Assembly: GCF_001411555.2 (NCBI RefSeq)
Contig: NC_049909.1
Location: 18,090,623-18,154,622 of the forward strand
Direction: 5' to 3'
From: Juglans regia
Taxonomy: Eukaryota; Streptophyta; Magnoliopsida; Fagales; Juglandaceae
Length of the DNA stretch: 64,000 bases
Every line of letters starts with the position of its first letter. Position 1 is the first letter of the stretch. The notes beneath the pieces are model-generated. The model did no database searches, was not told the DNA's origin, and was given only the letters and a program-made list of their open reading frames with translations. Of this stretch, positions 1-12,700 are shown piece after piece. The position numbers were made by a program, and so were the translations under genes.

Positions 1-2077
1 TTATGGCAAAGGCCAAAGCTAGCTTCTCACTGTGATGGTACAGTTGCTCCTCTTTGTGCTCCTCTTCTATGTCATGCAGTGCCAAGCTTGTCTCTGGCAC
101 ATAACCCATTGTCTTTAACTGCCCAATCAGTCCTTCAAGCTGCCTGCATATCACCACCCGTTCTGGATGAGATCGGCCTCCAGAGGCAAATTCATGCACC
201 CGATTCCCAATCTCAACCCAGCTTAATCCGGGTTCTTTTCTCACACCAAAGCCTTTCATTTCATTTCTAATTTGGCCAGCCTTATCGAAATTGCTGCCAG
301 AGGAATATATGTTCGACATTTGCACATAGCTTATTGAATTTCCAGGCTCCAACTCCTTCAGTTTATCTGCTGCTAACTTGGCTAAGCTTGTCTCACCATG
401 TTTCCTACATGATCCAAGAAGTGCACTCCAAACTACAGAATCAGGCTCCATCGGCATTCTATTTATAAGTCTTTGAGCTTCAAGAACTCTCCCAGCTCGT
501 CCAAAAATGTCTACCATGCAAGCATAGTGATCAAGTTGAGGAACAATGCCATAATTCCCAAACATAGTGTCAAATATTTTGATTCCTTCATCTATGAGTT
601 CAGCATGGCTGCAAGCTGAGAGCAGAGTCACAAAGGTCGTAGGATCAGGTTTGACATTCATTTGTGAAAAGAGTTGCAATGCTTCTCTAGCTTTCCCATG
701 CAAGGCATATGCCTTTAGCATTGAGTTCCAAGAAATCAAATCACGAGAACCAATTTCATTGAAAGCTTTCTCAGACAAGGCAATGGAGCCACACCTAGCA
801 TACGCATGGATCAAGGCATTTGCAAGTATAGTGTCACCTTCAAACCCAGCTTTAATGACTTGTGAATGAACTGTCAAGGCATGTCGCTCAGTCACGAGGC
901 CCGCACAAGCTTTCAAGACAATTGAGAAAGTATACCAATCTGGAGCTAAGTCCTCTCGTCGCAACTGACGAAACAGGAAGAGAGCTTCTTCTGGGTTCCG
1001 TTCTGCAAATGCCGTTATAATACCAGTCCATGAAACAATATCTCGACCACAACTCGTCTCCATGAACAGCCTATAACTGTCGATAATATCTCCTCGGAGA
1101 TCTGTGTAAGATTTAACCAATGCAGTTTTTACTTCAATTTCTAAGAGAAACCCAGTCTTGATCACGAGAGAATGCAACTGAAAACAAAGTATGAGACTCG
1201 TATCAACGTCATTCCCAGTGCTACCACACAAGGAAGAAAAGACACTGAGAAGCGTGGCACGATCAAACCCCATTCCCTCACGGTGCATTCTCATAAAAAG
1301 ACTGATAGCTTCAGCTCCAAGCCCGCGAGACTGAAATCCTGCAATCATTGAATTCCAAGAAATAAGATTCCGGAACTCTATGGTCTTGAACACATTCCAA
1401 GCCTCGTCCCTATCATAAATATAAACACCACCACGACCACAACTCTTGCAATACATGGTAACAAGAGCATTCGAAACGTAAATACAAGCATCCAAAGACA
1501 TTTTCAACGCAAGTGCATGTACCTGCCCACCACGGTCTTTATCCCGCTCCCCACAGGAACTAAGTACACTTGCCACCGCAAACTCATTCGGGCGGCAGTC
1601 CCCCAACATTCCTGAAAATAGACGAAAACACTCGTCTGCTCGCCCGTATTGCGCGTACCCAGAAATGAGAGCAGTCCAAGAAATAAGGTTTCTCCTGGGC
1701 ATTTCATCAAATAGACAGTGAGCATAATTCAAGTAGCCACATTTAGAATACATGTTGATGAGATGGTTGGTGACGAAGAGGTCAGGCGGGTTGGCGGGAC
1801 TGTAGAATAGCAAGTGGCGGTGCAAAGATATGCCTTCTTCGAGGCATTGGTGGCGAGAACATGCGTGGAAGAGAGTGGCATAGACTTGGTGGGAGTGGGG
1901 CGGTGCTAGGGTGTAGAACAGTGAGAGAGCTTCTAAGAGGTGGCTGCGTGTGTCGAGCACACGCACCTTCTCGAGCAGATTGTTGGCTTCTGCCTCAAGA
2001 CCATGCATTGTGGTAATATGGGCCGATCCGAAGTGTCGGAAGGAAACATACCACCCGCGAATGGTCGGACGTGGCAT
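1..2077 (-). CDS. DYW-class PPR protein, partial (C-terminus beyond left edge)
   Basis: One uninterrupted reading frame of about 692 codons runs from an ATG at 2077 to the left edge without a stop. An in-frame TGA lies just upstream, so 2077 is the first possible Met; a second ATG at 2017 is an alternative start. The frame holds repeated PLS-type pentatricopeptide units (for example LINMYSKCG, MPRRNLISWTALISGYAQ, RDLISWNSMLKAYALHGKA), then the E/E+ region (HYACMVDIFGRAGRV, GSCRKHG) and the start of the DYW domain (HHSEKLALAFAI). DYW PPR proteins act in chloroplasts or mitochondria, usually in C-to-U RNA editing, with the DYW domain as the deaminase. The zinc-binding and terminal DYW residues lie outside the window. 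The order of segments closely resembles Arabidopsis At1g71420 as I remember it. No intron is visible, as is usual for the family. The RNA target cannot be inferred. Confidence 0.93.
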   Translation of the reverse strand, partial: MPRPTIRGWYVSFRHFGSAHITTMHGLEAEANNLLEKVRVLDTRSHLLEALSLFYTLAPPHSHQVYATLFHACSRHQCLEEGISLHRHLLFYSPANPPDLFVTNHLINMYSKCGYLNYAHCLFDEMPRRNLISWTALISGYAQYGRADECFRLFSGMLGDCRPNEFAVASVLSSCGERDKDRGGQVHALALKMSLDACIYVSNALVTMYCKSCGRGGVYIYDRDEAWNVFKTIEFRNLISWNSMIAGFQSRGLGAEAISLFMRMHREGMGFDRATLLSVFSSLCGSTGNDVDTSLILCFQLHSLVIKTGFLLEIEVKTALVKSYTDLRGDIIDSYRLFMETSCGRDIVSWTGIITAFAERNPEEALFLFRQLRREDLAPDWYTFSIVLKACAGLVTERHALTVHSQVIKAGFEGDTILANALIHAYARCGSIALSEKAFNEIGSRDLISWNSMLKAYALHGKAREALQLFSQMNVKPDPTTFVTLLSACSHAELIDEGIKIFDTMFGNYGIVPQLDHYACMVDIFGRAGRVLEAQRLINRMPMEPDSVVWSALLGSCRKHGETSLAKLAADKLKELEPGNSISYVQMSNIYSSGSNFDKAGQIRNEMKGFGVRKEPGLSWVEIGNRVHEFASGGRSHPERVVICRQLEGLIGQLKTMGYVPETSLALHDIEEEHKEEQLYHHSEKLALAFAI

Positions 2078-5000
2078 CACGGAATCTCACAACAACGATT
2101 CTGTCTTCGATTGCAGAGCACTTGTTAATTGGCATATCGCTTTGCTTGGTTGCTTAGAAACCTCGGGAAAAATGAATTCGAAATTTACTTCTGCATTACA
2201 GGCACTAAGTTGAGAGTTTCTGTAGATTATATGAGAATCTGAATAGAGTTGCCATGGAACAGATCATGGAGTGTCGACAACGGTCGAGCGAGTCAAGGGC
2301 TGTCAAGTGCCATGGATTTTCCACTTTTAATGAGAGCTTATAAATTTGGCTAAAGCCGTCGAGCTAATTCCACTTCTAAAAACTTAAAAAAGGGTAAACG
2401 ATTTACTCAAGGAAAAGGAGATCGAATGATATCTGCAATTTTAAGATTGGATAAATTTTTTGCATTTTTTTAAATAAATAAATATGAAATTTATATAAAA
2501 AATAATATTTTTAATAATTGATCTTAGTTTTTTTTATCAAATGACATTCATGGAGTACACAACATTATACATTGTTGAGATATATGTCGTGGTGCTAATC
2601 TACTCTCTTTCTGTCTTTATTGAACATGTTATATATGTTGATCAGTTATCTTGTACTTAGATTTTAGTTTTTTAGTACCTTTTTATTAGTTTACGATTTT
2701 GAAACAAGTGATAATTTTATATAGCATCAGAGTATAGGTATTGAATTCGAATCCTAACTTAGCACTCTACATCATTTAATTAAATATTTTATGTTGGGTT
2801 CATTTATTGAGAAAGAGTTTGACTCACATGTGATGGAGAATGTTAAAATATAAATTAAATAATAAAATTCTATATATTTTCATCGACTTAAGCTGTTAGG
2901 GTAAGTGATAATTTCACATATATAAAATAGATTGACTATTGTTTATTTTATTTTTTTATCTCAGCTAAGTAGAGTATTCATAGATAAACTAATGGTTACA
3001 AGATACAATATTTAATGGGTGAGAGTTCTTTATAGTCTTCCCATTTTAACATATTACAACACGAAAAAGAAAAAGATGAATCTGGAGCTAGAGACAAAAG
3101 TATGGCTCCCACCCATTTTTCTCAATGAGAGATCACTTGGTGACAGTTTTTATATAATCTGATAAACAAACTATAGAACTGTGACTAGAAGTCGTAGTAA
3201 AAGGTTGTGTGCTGTAACTTGTTGGTCTGGACTGGTTGGAATAAATTTTTACGTCCACTTTCACTTGATCCATGGTTAGAAAAGGCGAAAACATAGCGTA
3301 GCAACCGAAAATTATAACAAATCGCCAGCGGGGAGCTATTATTGGCGATGGCAACACGTGCATGCCACGCGCCACATCTAGAATGAAGAGAACAGTCAAA
3401 TCGAAAAGATTTGATATCGCTAATTCCAAAACTACCATCCGTGGCGCGTGGAAGGTGATATCGGAGGATGTATCAAGATTCCACGTCTCATATAGGAGAT
3501 GAAAATGAGTTTTGGTGCGAGAAAAAGCTCGTCATGCCGAGTAGGAGCAGCTTGCAAGTGTTATTTTGTCGTACAAATGAGTCCTAGAGAAATTATTAAT
3601 ATTTTGAAGCCAAAGTTGCTGCCATAAAAAACAGGAATGGTCATGTTCTGAGGCTGCTCTGTCATATGCATGCACATCACTTTTCTTTATGTGACAGCAA
3701 GTCCATTTGAGCAGGCTAGAGAGCTCGAGAGAAGAGCTATTAATGTAGCTACATCAAACCAAGTAATTCTTTCAAAAAAACAGATGCCAAAAAAATCAGA
3801 AAGAGTTCTTCAAAGAGAAGACTTTTGATTAAAGTCGGCATCTTTGGTGCATCACTGTAAGCGGTTCAGTTCGGCTGCTAGACTTTGAGCATCTACTGTA
3901 GTTCGTGGCTCCCACGTTCGGAAAGCATTGCTGATAGGAAGAACCAATGGTATTTTCTTTGCTTAGCACCGGTTGACAAGTTTCCTGCTATATCATTTTT
4001 TCAAAAAAAAGATTTACGTTATAAAAAGATTTTATAAAAATAAATTTATAAATTGAAATAAATTTATATAATATATATAATATATATTTTATAATAAAAA
4101 TAATTTTATATTTTAACATAACCTATCAAATAATATTAATTTATAAATTTAATTTTATAAAATTTATTTATGACTTCAAAAAGTAAAAAATAAGATTTGT
4201 TCCCACAGTTCCTCTCCCATGTAATCATGTAACATGTCAAATGTCAAGGCCAGTTAATGCATTTTGGCAGGATTAGCTTGCAATGTGAAATGGATGGGAC
4301 CTGGAAATTGCTAAAAGCTTGACGTCCTCAGAAATTTGGCCATTTTCATTAGTCCCTCTCGAGCTAAAGCAGATTGTCCTGAAGACTTTGTTTGATTTGA
4401 CTTAAAAACAAAGTAGTACATGAAACTGGTCTTGCTATTGAGGGAGAGCTGGCAATAAGGGTTCAGCTTCGTAGAAAGTATAGATGGCGGAGGATCTGTA
4501 CTTCCATGGAGATTGATTGTATTCTTCCATCCTATGCAATTTTCATAGCTCTTTCCCAACTGTGAGTAAATTTTTCATCTTTAATTGCATAATTGCACAT
4601 ATCCCGCGAGACATAAAAGAGTACGATCGCATTCTATATTTTACTTCATTTAATTAAATATATAATGTATTAGGCATACATATATATATTTTATATATAA
4701 GTTATTATTCATCTTTACGCTTTACATCTGATAATTTTTTTTTCTTTATAGAGTGTAAGGTATGGAGATAAATAGTGACTGGTGAAAAGAATTATTCATA
4801 TATATATATATGAAAAGAATAAGGATTCTAATACTTGTTTTATTTATTTTTTCTTTTTCACGTGAAATGAAAAAAAAATATTTTTGAATAAAGGAAAAGT
4901 AATTTTTCAAGCTAAAACAAATCTCAAAATAATTTTATTATATCATAAAACTTTTCACAAAATACAAAATATTTATAATAAAGTTTTATTCCCAAAATTT

Positions 5001-5439
5001 TTTTTAATGGACTTTATTATTTTCTTACAAAATATAGTTCTTAATGGTGTTATTATTTTCATAAAACTAAAAAAAAAACTTATAAAAAAACTATGGGGCA
5101 GAAAACTGCCCATGTTTTTTCTTTCCTATTTTTCTTTTTTGTTGAGAAAAAAAAAATAATGATAGGGTTATTATTTTATTATTATTTATCTATTACTCTT
5201 TTTATATTTAATTTTTTATTTTATTTAATGATTAAAAAAGTGAGTATTAATAAAATTATATATATTTTAATTTTTTTTAATGATTAAATATGTTGAAAAA
5301 TTATTTTAAAAAAAATGATAAATAAATAAAAAAAATTTAAAATATATTTAAATAGTAAATGGCTAATAATAGAATTGGATAATAGATGTCTAAAAATAGG
5401 ATAGTAACCCTATCAGTCAATCACTACCCAAAAAAAAAA
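2078..5439. other. Intergenic region, AT-rich, no gene recognised
   Basis: Only short unconvincing frames are present. At about 4010-4185 lies an AT-rich element of the family also seen near 33445, 37450, 37935, 52590 and 54110 (shared phrases such as ataaaaataattttat). The stretch 4860-5350 is extremely A/T-rich. I see no conserved protein or RNA gene. Confidence 0.5.
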
Positions 5440-5559
5440 AAAAAGGTGGGCTTGGAGTTGGAGGCGGAGCGGGCACTGGGCAGGCTGGCAGAGTTTCGTT
5501 CTAGAAAGAGAGGGGCGTCGGTCGCACGTACGCAAGGTCTCTATTCGTACGTGCGAACC

Positions 5560-5890
5560 CGTGGATCTAATTGGTGGTGCTGATTGCCCCCCCCGAAAGC
5601 CTTTTATGTAACCAAGCATCTATTCCCCACACCCTCGCACAGACGCGCTCACTGTTTCTCTCTTCGGAATCACTCAAACCTCAGATACTTCTTCACACTG
5701 AGGAGTGAGAGGGGGCGGTTTCGTTCTTATCTCCTTTTTACAGTTCAACCTGCATCTCCCCCCCCCCCCCCCCCCCCCCTCTCTCTCTCTGCATCTCAGA
5801 TCGAATCCACCGGTGCGTTCTGATCCTGCAATTTTATGTAACATTTTAGCTCAACTCCAGCTCAAGATTTCACCCCATTTACACTAGTCG
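5560..5890 (+). promoter_or_regulatory. Probable promoter / 5' leader of the FEI-type kinase gene
   Basis: A GC-richer, pyrimidine-rich block interrupts the AT-rich gap. It includes a run of about 22 C at 5758-5779 followed by (CT)n to about 5791. Such CT-rich blocks are typical of plant leaders. The coding ATG is nearly 0.9 kb downstream at 6702, and TTTTCTTCCAG at about 6560-6570 looks like the acceptor of a leader intron. Transcription start and leader splicing are inferred, not shown. Confidence 0.4.
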
Positions 5891-6701
5891 CCAATTCTTT
5901 ATTTTGATTTTGATTTTTGAAGTTGTAAAGCTGGGTTTGACGTCAGTGTTTTGACTGAGGAAATGCAATGCTCCTTTTTTTTTTTCCTTTTGAATTGCTA
6001 GATTTTCCTCTTCTTCTTTTTTTCGCTAGAGTATCTCCAGCCCTGATGGAAGTTGGAGTTGTGCGCATTAGAGCTTAATTACTCTTAGGCTAAATTGATC
6101 AGTTACTACATGATTTTTAATATTTAATTTCTGTTGTGGCTGTTATTTGGAACGTTGGGTAGTTTGATTTTAGGCTTTTTTCCCTAAAATTGTGAAATTC
6201 GTAAGTCTTACTTGTGTTTAGAAGGCTGTAAGAAGTGGGGAGTATGGATAATTGTATTGGTGGCTATAGTGTCCCTATCATTCGGAAGAAGTATTTGTTG
6301 CATTGGTATTTTTTATGTGAAAATGCTGTGTTAAAAATCTACTTCTTTTTAGTTTTCAATTTTACCTATATATATATATAAAAAAAAAAAATCTAGAATG
6401 GCATTCACTACAGATCTCTTTGTACTATCATATGAATTGGCCTGGAATGGTAGGGGGTGCGGATGATTGATATGAATCGGCAATATTGTTTTCAGTATTA
6501 TTCTGCTTATCTTCCCGAATAGGTTTCATTGTTGCTATTGTAGCTAACGGTCCCTTTTCTTTTCTTCCAGGTGCAGCTTTCTTTCTTTTGCGACTTCTAG
6601 ATATATCATCACCAAGAGAACTATATGTTCACGGCAGGCATTCTAGAGTTTGGTGCGTTAGATGTTTTGTAATAGCTATATTATGCTTGATCAGTGCCAC
6701 T

Positions 6702-9700
6702 ATGGGCTTCTGTCTGATGGAATGGCGAGGGCTGTGGCTTCTTTGTGTTCTACTGACTATTACCGTAACGAACAAAATTAGAGCCATCAGTCCTGATGGT
6801 ATGGGGTTTGTGTATTTGTAATTTTTTTTTTCTTTCTTTTTCCATTTTATAACTTCCGAGTTAATTCTTCACATCTCAAAGTCGCAAAGTAATGATGATT
6901 TAATTATTGCAATTTTCATCTTCATTTAGTCAGAGTCTTGGTGCTTATACTGGAAATGGTTTACTCTAGATTACTTCTTGTTTTTTATTGTGCCACTTGT
7001 CGAGTTTGGTGGAAGCAACTATTTGACTAGCCTCATGTAGAAGTTATTTTGAATTAGAGCTCAGTCGTAGTATTTGCTCTCACAATGCAAGTGTCATGCA
7101 CACACATGATAATGCAGTTATAGACTTCACGAGTTCAAGCATTAGTTGACTTCTAGGTGGATTTATTCACCTTGTTTGTGTCATCTACGTCTGCTTTGTG
7201 ATTTGTAGGTCAGGCACTTCTAAGTTTCAGAACAGCAGTGGTTAGTTCAGATGGAGTTCTTCTTCATTGGAGACCTGAAGATCCGGACCCATGCAATTGG
7301 AAGGGTGTGAAATGTGATCCAAAAACAAAGAGAGTAATATACTTGTGAGTTTTCATAATAATTTCCAAATCTGTATTCTATCTTTTATTTTATTTTCATT
7401 TTCCTCCTCCTTTTTAACACATAATCAGTGATTGTTTCTTTGTTTCTTGTATGTCCAAAGTATGTGCCCTTAAAGCATTGCTTAACCTATCTCTTTTGTC
7501 TTTTTGATCAAAGCAATTACTTTGAAGTGCATGTCTACTAAATACAAACATTCTTGCTTATAAAAAAATGTCTACTATCTACATACCAAACTTCTTTACA
7601 TTTTGCTCTTGATAATCATGAGAAGCAGCTAATGAGCATTGGAGGAGGTGCTTGCAGTTTTAATGTGCTTTCTAGTAAACTCTTCCTTGACCATGTTTTG
7701 TATTTTCTCTGTTATCAAGGCCAAAAAAGGAACAAATTTTTCCCATAGCTTTGTTATGTATCATAAATCCTTGAATCTTATTTTGAGAGTGACTTCATCC
7801 AAAGTGATCCAAGCTTGTCCTTTTCCATGTCAAACCTTGGATGTCATTCAAATGTATTTCCTTCATGCCAAGTCATCCAAGGATGGTGTGGTTAATTCAT
7901 TTAAACATCGGATGTCAATAACGTTTAAGATTGACTTTCCAATTGGTCATCATCTTCAAGGTTTTTAAGGCAAGGCATGGGGTACTACATGATTCCTATA
8001 AATGAAGAAACTTTTTTTAGGGAGCTGATATTCTTAAACCTCTTTTGGATACCTTTCCTTTCTGCTTTTACTTCTGTAAGAATTTTAGTGGATCATGTAA
8101 TGCATGATAAATTATGATGCATGAGATGGAAGATGTGAACATGGATACTTTATTTTTGCCACATATACCTTTTTTCTTTTTTATCAGTAAGATGTGGACA
8201 TGGATACCTTCTAGGAGATAGTTTAGAAACTGCATATGAGATGTATTGTCTTTGAAATAATGATACTAATTTTTTAATTCTTAATTATCTTCCAGGAGTA
8301 TTCCTTATCACAAATTGAGTGGATCTCTATCTCCTGATCTTGGGAAGCTTGATCAATTGAAGATTTTGTATGTTTTTTTGTCAGACCTCACCTTTTCTGC
8401 TTTTTAATGATATTTTTAGTACTTGTCACAAATAATTGTCAGATCTTTTTTTATTTTTTTAGGCTATTATGCATGTTTGCTGCATGAAAATGTGTGAATA
8501 CAGCTGCTGATACTATTATGATATCATGTTGTAGAGCTCTACATAACAACAACTTCTATGGGGCAATTCCTTCAGAGTTGGGAAATTGCTCACAATTACA
8601 GCGAATGTAAGTACCATCAATATTTCTCTCTACTAATATCTGCTTATGTTTATAAACTAATATCTTCCCTTTTCCTCCCCTGCCTGTTAGAGAATCAATT
8701 TTGTTTAGTTGTTTAATTCATGAACTGAAGATATTTTATCTCAATGTATGTATATACCACCATGCTTCTAGTTTTAGAATTGCTTGTCTATGTGCTGTTA
8801 ATGCATCATTGATGTGCTACATCTATAGCATGAATGTAGAAAAGCAGTCTTTTGGATGCCTAGGACTGAGTCTATGGCCTTGTTTGTTTTCACAACTCCT
8901 CTCATCTAATCATTACAACTTTCCCAAACTCCCACACAAAATAAAATAAATAATTCAACAATCCCAAAACAAAAATAATATTAAAAAAAATATATTTTAA
9001 CAATATTTTGTTTAACTTTTAACTTTAATCTTAACTCATCTCATCTGCAAAAACAAACAAGACCTATGAGTGCCATGCCAATCAAGAAGAGGGAATAGTA
9101 GTGGACCTAGTGGTTCCCTCCTTGAAAGTGAAAGGGAAATATGTATTAATTAAGAGAAATGATATATACAAGCCCCAAATGCACAAGCCTCGCGCAAGCC
9201 TTTTATAAAAAAGTGGATACCACCGTGGAAAAGTGTGAAAATTCAATTTTTCTTGATGGGGTCCACATTTTTACAAAAGGCTTATACAAAGCTTGTACAT
9301 TTGGGACTTGTACCTAGCATTACTCATTAATTAACTTATATGTATCACTAAACTAGCACACTTAGGTGTTGCTCTTGTGTATGTCCTGTATGCTTGGGCT
9401 CTTGCATATTCTTATGATCAATAAAATCTTGTTTACCAATACAAAAAAACTTATAGGTAGTTTCAATTAAATCTGATGCATGTGAGGAAAATTTCCTTGC
9501 CAATGGAGGAGCTAGAATTTCTATCGGACATTTTTGCCGATACGTGTATTTGAAATATGTATAAGCTATTTCTTTTGAAGGGGGGATTATTGTCCATCCC
9601 CTTAGGTCTCTTTATTCTATCAGTATAAACTTTGTTTATGAATAAAGAAAATATGTTTTTTTTTTTCACTTTTGAAAATTTAAGGTCCAAGTTAAGTAGC

Positions 9701-12700
9701 TAAGGGACTGATTAAAAAGTATAATGAGTGTCGAAGGGTTTTGGTCTGTCCTTGAATTACCTCTAACATCCTTAGCATATGCACAGATGTTCTAATTATT
9801 ATAATTTGTAGTTTGATGTGGTGCTTATGGTTGGAGAGGAATGAGAGGTGTTTTGAAGACAAAGCACACTGGATGGGAGAACTTAGGGAGTTTTTCTTTA
9901 ATACTTTGAGTTTGTGGGCTAAGGCTCTTGTATTGAATGGAGATGATTTTCTCTATTTGCTTTAGTTTTTTTTTTTCAGTTTCTTGAGTTTATGTAGGTA
10001 TTTCCTCTTGTATACTGCCTGTGTACTTGGGCTATGCCTATTCTTGGTAATAAAATCTCTTATTAATTATAACAAAAAAATTAATTTGTAGCTTGTTAGT
10101 CTTGGCTAGTAAAGTGACTTGATGATTAATTGGTCTACCTAGTCTTGTATATTTACTAATGATAATGAAGTATTCTGCCTGGGACCTTCATGTCCTCAAG
10201 CCGCAAGGACACCATTGAGAGAACCTTGTCTGATCAATCCTCCCTCAGAACAAGAGGACCTACTATTTTATAGATCTGCCTAACCCGAAGTTGTTTGCTT
10301 TCAGCTATTTATATAGAGCCAACTCAACTTCTGATCCAGTGGTTGGAAGTTTGGCAAGAACGGGCTAGGTCAGCCCAAACAAGGGTTTCAGTTCTTTTGT
10401 TAATCTTTTTAAGCCCAATTTGACTTGGGCCATGTTCGGACACTTAGATGAGATGGGATTCCCTCAAAACTTTTCATAATTTCCTTCCCAAACAGCACTC
10501 AAACACAAACCACTTTTCAATTTCTAATCGTCAACTTTTTTTTGATAAGTGAAAAAAATCATCAACTTTTTCATCTAATAATTACCTAATCATTAAAATT
10601 TTTTCAAATTTCCAAACAAAATACAAAAAAACAATACAACTTTTTCAAATTTTAAAACACCCAAGTGGTGAAGGCTTTGGTCTTGGGGTATCACTCCTTT
10701 TAAGGTTCAAGGTTCAACACCTCATGGGTGCAAACAATCATTTGGAGCCACACCCCCTGGTAAAAAGTCAGAGATTTAACCAGTTCCATGTAGGGAAACT
10801 TCTGAGGGTGTAGTGCACGAGATCGGGATTTATTCTGTAGGGGTGGATCTGGAGGGCCCTGTCTTGGAGAGGTTCCCCAACATAAAAAATAAAAAAATAA
10901 AAAAATATATTCAAATAATATTTTAATTTTATAATATGTTTATTCAATTTTTTCTCTCATTTTCTAAAACCTAATAAAACATTTTAACTCAAACTATTTC
11001 ACTACCATTTACAGAATTCTCATCTCATCTCATTACCCAAGTATGCCCGGGTAAGTTTGGAGAGTGAGATGAGTTGAAAATTTTGTGAATAGTAGGAAGA
11101 TAGTTTCTGAATAGTAGTGAAATAGTTTGGGTTAAGTATTGTTGGGTTTTGGGAAATGAGAGAGAAAAAGTTGGATAAAAAATATTATAAAGTTAAAATA
11201 TTGTAAGAATATAGTTTTACAATATTATTTTTGTTTGGGGATTTGAAAATGTTGGAATTGCTTTTTATTTTTTATTTGAAAGTTTGAAAAAGTTGTAATG
11301 ATTAGTTTGAAAAAGTTGTAATAATTAGTTTGAAAATTTTGTATTTGAATTATGTTTGAGAAGAAGATTGGACGAGATGAAATAAGATCAAATGGGAATT
11401 TTGTGTTTCATCTGATGCTCCAAACAAGCCCTCTTATCAATTTTGGCCTTAAAGATTTTTTGGGCCCTTTTTTTATTATCATCAAATGGCATCAATTCAA
11501 TAACTGTATATATTTTTGAAAACCCATTAAGTGGCATCGGTTTGCATATTATATTTTAAAAGCTCATAATATACTCGCGTCAAAGGTCAGAATTCTGAGA
11601 ACACTGTTCCACCGCTGACCTGATGAGAGTCAGAATTCAGTTGCAGCTTCTGCCAGCTGAGCCAATGTTTCAAAATTCTGATGTTTGTCGGCCCCAGTTG
11701 GGGGGCAGATTCTGGGTCAAGTCGGGTGCTGTGTAAATTTGAGCCCCCTAGTTGTATCAAGCTGGTGACCTCATTACATCTCAAGTGGTTACATGAACAT
11801 CTATTATTTGATAACTAGGTAGTCCTATTTGTTTCTTATTGAGAGAAAATGCTGATATGTCCTCTACAGATACTTGCAGGGTAATTACTTGAGTGGATCC
11901 ATTCCCAGTGAATTGGGAGAGCTTCCAGAGCTTGAAACTTTGTGAGTTATTTTTATGTTGACTATTGCTTTTATTTTAACAGTTGCTAAGTATAGAATAT
12001 TTTTTTAACAAGTAATTCAAATTTCATTGAGAGCGGAAAGGGGTGAAGACCAAGGACATAGTGTGTATTGGATGGAAAGTATAGAATATTATTAATTGTG
12101 TACTTTTGTTTAATTGCTTGTCTAAATTATTCTTATATTACAATTCTAAAAATGGTTTCCACTATTAAGAAAACAATATGAAACTTGTAGTTGAACTTAG
12201 CTGCAGTAAGTGTTAATCCCAAGATTAAATTTGTGTTTTACGAGTGAATTTCAGTTGTCTTCCAATGTTACAGGGATATTTCAAGCAACTCTCTGAGTGG
12301 ATATATCCCTCGGTTACTTGGGAAGTTGGATAAGCTTATCTATTTGTGAGTGGCTCCTTTGTTCATACTAGTGATTCATAATGGGTTTTCCTCGAAATTT
12401 GCTATATTGGAGCTAATAATTATTTCTGTGATGTGGTTGGAAATTCTGAAGCAATGTGTCAACTAATTTTCTAATTGGATCGATACCCTTGGATGGTGTG
12501 CTAATCAACTTTACAGAAAGCTCGTGAGTATTACTTCCTGATCTCATATATTTACAGTGTTTATTTATTTTTATTATATCATCAAGCAGCTCTCTGGCTT
12601 ATAATTCAGGAGAAATTGCATGAAGTCCTATATTCTATTGTTTATTTTGCTCTAATTGTTTTCTTTGCTGGAAAAGACAAGTGTTATGAATGAACATTAC

